Position numbers and translations under genes: made by a program. From an uncultured bacterium (GTDB taxonomy: Bacteria; Sysuimicrobiota; Sysuimicrobiia; Sysuimicrobiales; Sysuimicrobiaceae), in contig CALIMJ010000023.1 of assembly GCA_938028835.1 (NCBI GenBank), forward strand, positions 1 to 57,224: a DNA stretch of 57,224 nucleotides. Direction: 5' to 3'. Below the pieces are notes generated by a model that was not told the DNA's origin, searched no databases, and saw nothing but the letters and a program-made list of their open reading frames with translations. This document shows positions 30,123 through 36,585 of this stretch, piece after piece (position 1 is the stretch's first letter; each line of letters starts with the position of its first letter).

Positions 30123-30908
30123 TTACGTGCAACTCGAGATGTAGTTCAGTACCTCCGGGGTCGCTACCACCTGGTAGGTGAACACCAGACCCGACCCCTC
30201 CGCCACCAGGTACCGGTCGTCGTAGTCCGAGATCGGCACTTCCAGCACCGTGCGGCCCGAAGAGGCCTCCAGACAGCTCGCCGGCGTGCACCGACTCGCC
30301 AGGCTCGCCCGCCCCTCCCGGACGTCCAGGTAGTCCCGCGTCTTCAACAGCCCCACCAGCCCCTTCCCCGACCGCACCTCCACCCGCACCACCGTGCCCG
30401 GCACCAGCTGGTAGACCGCCATCGCCAGCATCTCGCCTCCCACCCGCACCGTCCCCCGGTTCCGTACCAGGTCCTCCCCCTTCCGCAGCCGCCCCATCGC
30501 CTCGTCCACCGTCCCCGGCACGTACCGCACCTGCGTCTGCCCCGCCTCCAGGTGCCGGACCCGCACGTAGAACCGCGCCTCCGTCACGCTGGAAAGCGGG
30601 TAGCTCACCTCCTGCACCCGGCTGAATACCTTCGCCGTCCGCGGGACCCGCCCCGCCTGGAACTGCGCTAGCTCCTCCGCATCCCCCGCGTGCTCGTACA
30701 CCACCACCTCCACCAGCCCCGTGGTGGACACCTCCAGCACCGTCCGCTCCCCCGCCTGCACTGGGCGCTCGTGGACCACGTCCTCCTGGATCACCGCCAG
30801 CTGCTCCCGCGGCGGGGCGATCCACGCCACACCGCGGCTTACCAGCATCTGCGCCACGAGAAAGCCGTTCAGCAGCAGGGCTACTGCCAGAGCCGTCCAG
30901 CGGCCCAT
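30123..30908 (-). CDS. exported protein of unknown function in sulfur operon
   Basis: I do not recognise this 261-residue protein. It has an N-terminal membrane anchor or signal (residues 4-22) and then mostly beta-rich sequence. Three cysteines lie late in the chain: Cys207 and Cys212 (RCTPASC) and Cys260 at the penultimate position. A 5-spaced Cys pair and a C-terminal Cys would suit sulfane-sulfur binding, comparable in placement to SoxY-like carriers, but no GGCGG motif is present. It lies between tusA and the sulfide dehydrogenase gene with tight spacing and a GGAGGTGA ribosome site. It may replace FccA as partner. Confidence 0.75.
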   Translation of the reverse strand: MGRWTALAVALLLNGFLVAQMLVSRGVAWIAPPREQLAVIQEDVVHERPVQAGERTVLEVSTTGLVEVVVYEHAGDAEELAQFQAGRVPRTAKVFSRVQEVSYPLSSVTEARFYVRVRHLEAGQTQVRYVPGTVDEAMGRLRKGEDLVRNRGTVRVGGEMLAMAVYQLVPGTVVRVEVRSGKGLVGLLKTRDYLDVREGRASLASRCTPASCLEASSGRTVLEVPISDYDDRYLVAEGSGLVFTYQVVATPEVLNYISSCT

Positions 30909-30913
30909 CAGCC

Positions 30914-31210
30914 TCACCTCCTGCTTCCTGCGCTCCGGCGCACGTGGAACCGGTACACGCCGTCCTGGGGCGGGAGCGACGTCACCTGGTAGTCGGATCC
31001 CTGCGCCCAGGCGCGCACGTTCAGCTCCGTTCCGGGGTCGGTGCTCCACACCTCCAGCACCTGCCCTGCGGACAGGCTCGCGAGCGCCTGCTGGGTCTTC
31101 AGCAGCGGGATCGGACACAGCAGGCCGCGGCAGTCCAGCACCACCGGATGGGGCTGTGCAGGTTCGTGCGGCTGTACAGTTGCCGTCCGCGCGTCTCCAG
31201 GCGCGTCCAT
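30914..31210 (-). CDS. tusA: TusA-family sulfur carrier protein
   Basis: The 98-residue protein has the TusA signature DCRGLLCPIPLLKTQQAL with the sulfur-accepting Cys32 in CPxP; Cys27 is an extra. TusA proteins carry persulfide sulfur in the cytoplasm. Its linkage to a YeeE transporter matches TsuA-TsuB pairs, and the linkage to sulfide dehydrogenase suits dissimilatory sulfur trafficking. It is the first gene after an internal promoter and a leader of about 155 bases. The ribosome site is GAGGTG. Confidence 0.9.
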   Translation of the reverse strand: MDAPGDARTATVQPHEPAQPHPVVLDCRGLLCPIPLLKTQQALASLSAGQVLEVWSTDPGTELNVRAWAQGSDYQVTSLPPQDGVYRFHVRRSAGSRR

Positions 31211-31371
31211 GCAGCACCTCGCGTGCCAGGTTCGTTTGGGTCTAGGTCAGGACCGGGAATCCCGGAGATGCGGAGGTCAGGCGGTCACGCTACCGCCCGC
31301 GCCCCCGCCGGGGACAGATACACTGCCGAGGGGCAAAGAAGGCCGCCGCTTGCTTCCGGTTCACGGCGTGT

Positions 31372-31400
31372 AGTGTAACGGCCAGGAGCCGGCAAGGCAA
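31372..31400 (-). promoter_or_regulatory. candidate promoter of tusA-to-chaperone operon
   Basis: On the minus strand TTGCCT (31400-31395) and TACACT (31377-31372) are separated by exactly 17 bases, a good sigma-A pattern. The start would be near 31365, giving a 155-base leader before tusA. The leader contains a palindrome ccgggaatcccgg (31253-31265) and a GCGGT/ACCGC hairpin, which may be regulatory. Confidence 0.5.
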
Positions 31401-31404
31401 GTGT

Positions 31405-32670
31405 TCAGCGGCCGCCGGCGAGCACGGGCACGGGGTGGGACTCGGGGGCCCGGCGGGCCTGCCGGAGGGCCAGCCCCGCGGATCCCACGAACCAGCCGCC
31501 ACCAACCGCGGCGAAGGCAGCGGCGCCGGCCAGGAGCACGAGGGGGAGGGACCAGGGGCCTGCCGTGCTCAGGTACGCCTTGCGGGGCAGCTCTTGGGCC
31601 GCCGCCACCAGCAGGGCCGCCACCGTGAGCAGGACACCCAGCCCGAACAGGCGCACCTGAAGCCGGCCGGTCTGCTTCCGCACGGGCAGTCCGCTTTCCT
31701 CCAGGATGCGGTAGGCCACGCCCATGAAGGCGGTGGTGACGCCGCCCACCAGCATGGCGTGGTAGTGGGCGGTGACGCGCAGGGTGTTCGCGGCACCGAC
31801 GGGGGCGAGCAGCCCGCCGAGGAGGTACAGGCCCACGGACCAGCGCAGCGCCGTGGCTTCCAGCCCTCGCGTGGACCGGGCCACCCGAGGGACGAGGACG
31901 ACCAGGTGCAGCAGGGTGGGTACGCTGAGGGCCGCGCCCATGGCCAGGTTGACCGAGGTCCAGCGGGGAAGCTCTACGGGGTCGGAAACCAGGACCAGCA
32001 GGGCCGGTATCCACGACAGGGCCGCAGCGAGGCCGAACGCGGCACGGGCGAGGGCGAACGCGGTGTAGGGTAGTCCTGCCAGCGCGTACCACGCCAGGGC
32101 GAGACCCACCACGTACACGAACTGCAGCGCGTGTCCGCCGGCCCACACGGCCGCCTGAGATGAGCTGGCGCCCACGCGTACCACGCCCGCCGCCAGCGCT
32201 GCCAGGCTGGCCGCGTAGGCGAGCGCGAGGCTCCTGGGTCCCCAGGAGGCTCCGGACCCGGCACACGGCCGTAAGCTCACTGCCGCCGCAGCGGCGAACA
32301 GCAGGTAGCCGGCTATGTACGGCGGGGAGTCCACGTAGGGGAGGTAGTCGACCACGACGGGGCGGCCCGGGAGCACCAGGCCGGCCAGCATGGCGGCAGC
32401 CCCCCAAGCCCCCAGGACAGGGCCGCACGCGGGTGCGCAGCCCCCGGAGTGTTGCACCGCCACGGCTACGCTGCAGCTGAGCAGCCACACCACCAGGGAG
32501 AAGGTGACGTGGCCGACCAGGGCCTTGTAGAAGGCCTCAGGGGGCAGGCTTCCCGCCAGCAGGGGAAGTCGGGCGGCCGTAATCACCAGTGCCAGAGCAC
32601 CCGCGATGGCCGCGGCGGCTATGGCCAGGGCGAGCCACCCTTCCGGACCGCCGCGACGCAGGGGTTCCAC
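31405..32670 (-). CDS. degenerate heme-copper subunit I-like membrane protein
   Basis: The 421-residue polytopic protein aligns with the subunit I encoded just upstream. FYKALVGHVTFSLVVW matches FYQYLALHAWNMLIFW, WAGGHALQF matches GFGHPSQQ, and HYHAMLVGGVTTAFMGV matches HFHGTVVAGTTLAFMGI. His54, His180, His302 and His304 are therefore retained, but the HH doublet that ligates CuB appears to be replaced by SDPVEL. It likely binds heme without a full binuclear site and could be an electron-transfer or structural partner. The GTG start is three bases after the subunit I stop. Confidence 0.7.
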   Translation of the reverse strand: MEPLRRGGPEGWLALAIAAAAIAGALALVITAARLPLLAGSLPPEAFYKALVGHVTFSLVVWLLSCSVAVAVQHSGGCAPACGPVLGAWGAAAMLAGLVLPGRPVVVDYLPYVDSPPYIAGYLLFAAAAAVSLRPCAGSGASWGPRSLALAYAASLAALAAGVVRVGASSSQAAVWAGGHALQFVYVVGLALAWYALAGLPYTAFALARAAFGLAAALSWIPALLVLVSDPVELPRWTSVNLAMGAALSVPTLLHLVVLVPRVARSTRGLEATALRWSVGLYLLGGLLAPVGAANTLRVTAHYHAMLVGGVTTAFMGVAYRILEESGLPVRKQTGRLQVRLFGLGVLLTVAALLVAAAQELPRKAYLSTAGPWSLPLVLLAGAAAFAAVGGGWFVGSAGLALRQARRAPESHPVPVLAGGR

Positions 32671-32673
32671 TTT

Positions 32674-34377
32674 CTAGCCCCCGATGGGCCAGGCCCGCGA
32701 CAGGTTCCAGTAGTTGCCCAGGTACATGAGGAGGAAGAAGGCCGCGAAGACCAGGCACAGCACGAAGGTTCCGGGCACCGCGGGAAGCTCCTTGACCCCG
32801 TGCCCCGGGTTGGCCGCAGCCTTCGGCAGGGCGTAGTCCCGCCGCAGCTCGTCGTCCGTGAGGCGCTTGCCGAACAGCACCGTGGCCACCACCAGGGCTA
32901 CGAACAGCCCGCCTCCCAGTAGCGCCAGCAGCCCGCCGATTCCCGCCACGGTCAGCAGGGCGTACACCTCCGCCGGCCACTCGAAGGCCAGGGGCAGCCC
33001 CCGGAACCGGAAGATGTCGGGCTGTTTGCGCGGCAGCCCGTACCGGACGCCGAGCTGCATGAAGGCCAGCACCAGCAGGCCCACCCCGATCCCGAACAGC
33101 CACGGCTGCCAGCGGGCCCAGCGTTCGGCTACCACGCGGCGCCGGAAGATCAGGGGCAGGACGTACCACGTGATCCCCATGAAGGCCAGGGTGGTGCCGG
33201 CTACCACCGTGCCGTGGAAGTGCCCCATGATGGCGGTGGTGTTGTGCCACTTCATGTTGAGCTGCTCGGTCCCCGCGATCACGCCCGTGGTGCCTCCGAG
33301 GAAGCCGAACAGGGCCACCGAGAGGACCAAACTGGAGAACGCCGGGTTGTGCCACGGACCGCGGACCAACCAGTCGAACAGGCCCCGGCGGTAGCCCCGC
33401 AGCCGCTGCCCCACCTCCACGCTTCCCGGTACCGCGAAGGCGTGGATCATGCTCCCCAGGACCGCGAGGTGCATGAGGTAGCCGGTGTTGATCCACTTCC
33501 AGCCCACCGACAGGGCCCCGGTAGGCTCGGTCTGCAGGTGGTGGGCGCTACCGAGGTTGATGGCCACCAGGTACAGGATGAAGGCGGCCCGGGATACCTT
33601 CTCGCTGGGCGTGCGGCCTCCCACGGTCAACTGGGCTAGCAGGTACCACACCGCGATCATGGCCGCCAGGTTAATTTGCTGGGAGGGGTGGCCGAAGCCC
33701 CAGTAGGCGAGCTTCCACAGGAACGGGTTCAGCTCGGGGAGCACGCCCGCTGACCACAGGAAGGCGGGTACGAACACCAGGGCCCCGACCAGCAGGGTGG
33801 CTACCGCCAGGACCGCGGCTACGAAGGCGCCGAAGACCACCAGGGGCAGAGGGCCCGTGTGGGTGCCCTCGCGGTACGCCTTGTGTACGGTCGCGAAGAA
33901 CAGCCCTACCCCCAGCAGGGCGCCCACCGCGAACAGGATGGTGCCCAGGTAGAAGTCCGGGGTGCCCCGCAGGGGCGGGTAGGGCTGGAAGGACAGGTGG
34001 TTCAAGGGGTTCGTGAGGATCGCGCGTTCTACCATCAGCGCCCCCAGGACCATGAGGGCGAAAGCCAGCCAGCCCACCGCGGGGCTCGCGGGCCGGGTGT
34101 TCAGCAGGATGCTGCCCGCGAAGTAGAGCAGCGCGATCTCGAAGAAGAGGATCCAGAAGATCAGCATGTTCCAGGCGTGCAGGGCCAGGTACTGGTAGAA
34201 GGCCTCCGGCGGGAACGCTCCCATCCAGCGGGTGAACAGGACCACGATGGCGGCCAGGCCTCCGAGCAGCAGCGCCACCACCGCGGCCACCGCGTTGGCC
34301 TTCACGAGGTCCTCTGCGGCCCGATGGACGCGGAACCCGGTCACCGGGCAGGTACGAGCTTCCGCGGGCTGCGCCAT
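32674..34377 (-). CDS. heme-copper subunit I, NO-reductase-like (Tyr to Gln)
   Basis: The 567-residue protein has about 13 membrane helices and all six metal-ligand histidines: His67, His230, His279/His280 and His386/His388. The spacing equals that of Thermus ba3 oxidase (His233 to His282/283). The Tyr expected four residues after the first CuB His is replaced by Gln234 (GHPSQQ). That Tyr is needed for O2 reduction in oxidases and is missing from NO reductases derived from them. The likely reaction is NO reduction to N2O, or an oxidase with an unusual site. It is preceded by a CuA subunit and has a strong ribosome site (gagaggtga). Confidence 0.82.
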   Translation of the reverse strand: MAQPAEARTCPVTGFRVHRAAEDLVKANAVAAVVALLLGGLAAIVVLFTRWMGAFPPEAFYQYLALHAWNMLIFWILFFEIALLYFAGSILLNTRPASPAVGWLAFALMVLGALMVERAILTNPLNHLSFQPYPPLRGTPDFYLGTILFAVGALLGVGLFFATVHKAYREGTHTGPLPLVVFGAFVAAVLAVATLLVGALVFVPAFLWSAGVLPELNPFLWKLAYWGFGHPSQQINLAAMIAVWYLLAQLTVGGRTPSEKVSRAAFILYLVAINLGSAHHLQTEPTGALSVGWKWINTGYLMHLAVLGSMIHAFAVPGSVEVGQRLRGYRRGLFDWLVRGPWHNPAFSSLVLSVALFGFLGGTTGVIAGTEQLNMKWHNTTAIMGHFHGTVVAGTTLAFMGITWYVLPLIFRRRVVAERWARWQPWLFGIGVGLLVLAFMQLGVRYGLPRKQPDIFRFRGLPLAFEWPAEVYALLTVAGIGGLLALLGGGLFVALVVATVLFGKRLTDDELRRDYALPKAAANPGHGVKELPAVPGTFVLCLVFAAFFLLMYLGNYWNLSRAWPIGG

Positions 34378-34381
34378 GGCG

Positions 34382-34906
34382 TCACCTCTCCACCACGATC
34401 TTCCCGAGCATCATCTCGTGGCCCACGCCGCAGAAGTCGTTGCAGGCCATGTGGTACGTACCGGGCTCGCGGGGGGTGAAGGGGAGTACCCACTCGTAGC
34501 CGGGATAGAGCTGCAGGTTCCACACGTGGGGCTGGGTGATGCTGAACCCGTGCAGGTAGTCGATGCTGGCGACGTGCAGCACGTACCGCTCCCCCGCCTT
34601 CAGCCGAAGGATGGGGTAGAAGCGGAAGCGCTGCGCCAGCATGTACACGTCGCTCCCGGGGGGAGGAGCCACCACGGGCTGCCCCGCCTCCTCCCCCACC
34701 CTGTATTGCTGGACGAAACGCTCCACCTCTGCCTGGTACGCCTTGGGGTCCACGCGGTAGGCGCGGCCGCGGACGTTCTGCTGGCCCAGCGCGTGCCAGA
34801 CCAGCATCATGGCCGAGAAGAAGACCACCGCGATGAAGGCCGCGATGACCACCCAGGCCCGCTCCAGGGGATGGACGGGCTCCTCCCACCAGGCGCCGGG
34901 TGCCAT
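34382..34906 (-). CDS. heme-copper subunit II with CuA site
   Basis: The 174-residue protein has one N-terminal membrane helix (about 17-37) and a periplasmic cupredoxin domain. The CuA ligands are all present: His119 (YLHGFSI), Cys155, Cys159, His163 and Met166 (CNDFCGVGHEMM). It accepts electrons from a periplasmic carrier and passes them to subunit I. Short length and a single helix match B-family (ba3-like) subunit II. The ATG is preceded by TAGGAGG, overlapping the end of the small upstream gene. Confidence 0.9.
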   Translation of the reverse strand: MAPGAWWEEPVHPLERAWVVIAAFIAVVFFSAMMLVWHALGQQNVRGRAYRVDPKAYQAEVERFVQQYRVGEEAGQPVVAPPPGSDVYMLAQRFRFYPILRLKAGERYVLHVASIDYLHGFSITQPHVWNLQLYPGYEWVLPFTPREPGTYHMACNDFCGVGHEMMLGKIVVER

Positions 34907-34916
34907 GGCCAGCCTC

Positions 34917-35051
34917 CTACCGGGACGGGACGCGCAGGACGTCCCACGCGCCCCAGGCGAGGTACACCACGAAGAAGAAGACGTTGCTCGCCACCAGCGA
35001 GAACCAGATGTTGTCCGCGATGCGCAGCCACGGGCCGTTGCGGTTGCCCAC
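34917..35051 (-). CDS. small single-helix subunit of heme-copper complex
   Basis: A 44-residue peptide begins MGNRNGPWLRIADN, then a membrane helix with SLVASNVFFFVVYLAW, and ends in RVPSR. The GTG start at 35051 has GAAGGGGG seven bases upstream; the stop lies 10 bases before the subunit II gene. Size, single helix and position match small accessory subunits such as CbaD of ba3 oxidases, but there is no sequence motif to prove it. GTG 35060 is an alternative start. This would be the first gene of the heme-copper unit. Confidence 0.6.
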   Translation of the reverse strand: MGNRNGPWLRIADNIWFSLVASNVFFFVVYLAWGAWDVLRVPSR

Positions 35052-35137
35052 CGCCAGCACCCCCTTCAAGCGGAGTCAAGGCATCCGCTTTATCGTCTTT
35101 TCCTGCTTCGAGGCTGGGCGAAGGAGGCAAGGGTGAC

Positions 35138-35157
35138 CATCGGCCACCGGCCCGATG
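35138..35157 (-). terminator. hairpin after HMG-CoA lyase gene
   Basis: Downstream of the HMG-CoA lyase stop the transcribed strand reads CATCGGGCCGGTGGCCGATG. The arms CATCGG-GCC and GGCCGATG pair with one bulged G. There is no T-tract, so termination strength is uncertain. It separates the leucine cluster from the heme-copper genes. Confidence 0.3.
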
Positions 35158-35173
35158 ACCAGAGTCAGCAGCG

Positions 35174-36091
35174 CTACCGGGTGGGAAGGGGTCCGGCCTG
35201 CAGGTACCGGGAGGGCAGCCGGCGGGCCAGGGAGGTCTCCAGCAGCCGGCTGGCAGAGCGGAGCTTTTCGAGGTCGACCCCCGTGTGCACGCCCATGCCG
35301 TGCAGCATGTACACCACGTCCTCCGTGGCCACGTTGCCCAGCGCCCCGGGCGCGAAGGGGCAGCCTCCCAGACCGCCCGCAGAGGCGTCCACGGTGGAGA
35401 TCCCCATCTGCAGGCTGGCCAGCACGTTGGCCACGCCCGTGCCTCGCGTGTCGTGGAAGTGAACGCCCACGCGCTCCGGAGGGATGTCGCGCAGCAGGAG
35501 GGCCAGCAGCTCCTGGACCTCTCGGGGTGTGGCGGCGCCCACCGTGTCCGCGACCCCCACGTCCGCGCAGCCCATGTCCAACAGCTCGAGGGCTACCGCC
35601 CGCACGCGCTGGGGGTCAGCCCGGCCACTGTACGGGCACCACCACGCCACGGACACGTAGCCCCGCACCAGCATGCCCGCCTCCCGCGCCCGGCCGACCA
35701 CCTCGCGGTAGGTCCGCAGGGAGGCCTCCACGGTGGTCCCGAGGTTGGCCTGCGCGAAGGCGTCCGTGGCCGCGGTGAACACCGCCACGGCCCGTACCCC
35801 GCAGCTGGCAGCCCGCTCCAGGCCGCGGAGGTTGGGGACCAGGGCCACGTACGTGACGCCCTCCCGCGGCCGCAGACGGCGGAACACCTCCTCGGTGTCC
35901 GCCATCTGGGGGACCCGGTCCGGCCGGACGAACGAGCCCACCTCGATCCACCCTAGTCCCGCATCCGCCAGGGCTTCCACGAAGGCCACCTTGACCTCCG
36001 TGGGAACCTGTTCCGGCTCATTCTGCAGGCCGTCCCGAGGGCCCACCTCCACCAGGCGCACCGACTGCGGCACGCGGTCCAGGGGGATCAC
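35174..36091 (-). CDS. mvaB: hydroxymethylglutaryl-CoA lyase
   Basis: The 305-residue TIM-barrel enzyme cleaves HMG-CoA to acetoacetate and acetyl-CoA, the last step of leucine degradation. It has VEVGPRDGLQNE (15-26), the metal site VGVHFHDTRGTG and the active-site Cys loop GGLGGCPFAPGALGNVATED. The GTG start overlaps the biotin-carrier gene (GTGA). It is the last of five genes for leucine-type acyl-CoA breakdown. Confidence 0.95.
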   Translation of the reverse strand: MIPLDRVPQSVRLVEVGPRDGLQNEPEQVPTEVKVAFVEALADAGLGWIEVGSFVRPDRVPQMADTEEVFRRLRPREGVTYVALVPNLRGLERAASCGVRAVAVFTAATDAFAQANLGTTVEASLRTYREVVGRAREAGMLVRGYVSVAWWCPYSGRADPQRVRAVALELLDMGCADVGVADTVGAATPREVQELLALLLRDIPPERVGVHFHDTRGTGVANVLASLQMGISTVDASAGGLGGCPFAPGALGNVATEDVVYMLHGMGVHTGVDLEKLRSASRLLETSLARRLPSRYLQAGPLPTR

Positions 36092-36585
36092 GCGCCCTCC
36101 TCCAGCTCCACCACCACCGCGCCGCCCTCCACCTGCTCCCCCTCGCGGGCCAGGATCCGCAGCACCCGCGCGGGGCGGACCGCGCGGACCACGGTCTCCA
36201 TCTTCATCGCCTCCACCACGTACAGGGGCTGGCCGGCGGCCACCGCCTGGCCGGGTTCCACCAGCACCCGCGTCAGCAGGCCCGGCATGGGCGCCCGCAC
36301 GTCCTGCTCAGGCCCTGGGCTGCGTGCTTCAGCTTCCTCCCGCGTTCGCGTGAAGGGGTACACGCGTCCGGCCAGGTGGAGCTGGAGCGCCTCTCCCTGT
36401 CGAGCGTAGCAGAACCGCAGCCGCACGCCCTCCACTGTGGCCTCCGCCACGCCCGGGCTCAGCTCCTGCCACCTCACCCGCAGCTCCCGATCCCCCAGGC
36501 GTACCGTGTAGCCGTCGCCTGAACTCCGCACCTCCACGGGGAGTTGCCGTCCTGCGCAGAAGACGCGTAGCCGCACGGACCTCAC
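36088..36585 (-). CDS. biotin carboxyl carrier protein (split MccA C-terminal part)
   Basis: The 165-residue protein ends in a biotinyl domain with APMPGLLTRV and the biotin-accepting Lys128 in VEAMKMET. The N-terminal 85 residues may correspond to the BT linker domain that holds the carboxylase subunits together. In most methylcrotonyl-CoA and propionyl-CoA carboxylases this module is fused to biotin carboxylase. Here a stop codon separates them and the GTG start overlaps that stop (GTGA). The split looks like a working gene boundary rather than a broken gene. Confidence 0.85.
   Translation of the reverse strand: MRSVRLRVFCAGRQLPVEVRSSGDGYTVRLGDRELRVRWQELSPGVAEATVEGVRLRFCYARQGEALQLHLAGRVYPFTRTREEAEARSPGPEQDVRAPMPGLLTRVLVEPGQAVAAGQPLYVVEAMKMETVVRAVRPARVLRILAREGEQVEGGAVVVELEEGA

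Noticed and set aside
31290-31361. 24-residue leader peptide upstream of tusA
   Set aside because: A GTG lies nine bases after the -10 box, but the peptide is Arg/Pro-rich, has no ribosome site and no evidence of conservation.
36582-36585. Stop between biotin carboxylase and carrier genes as a sequencing frameshift
   Set aside because: Both proteins are intact at the boundary and the GTGA restart matches the gene-junction style of the whole window, so a real boundary is more likely; kept as a finding to verify.
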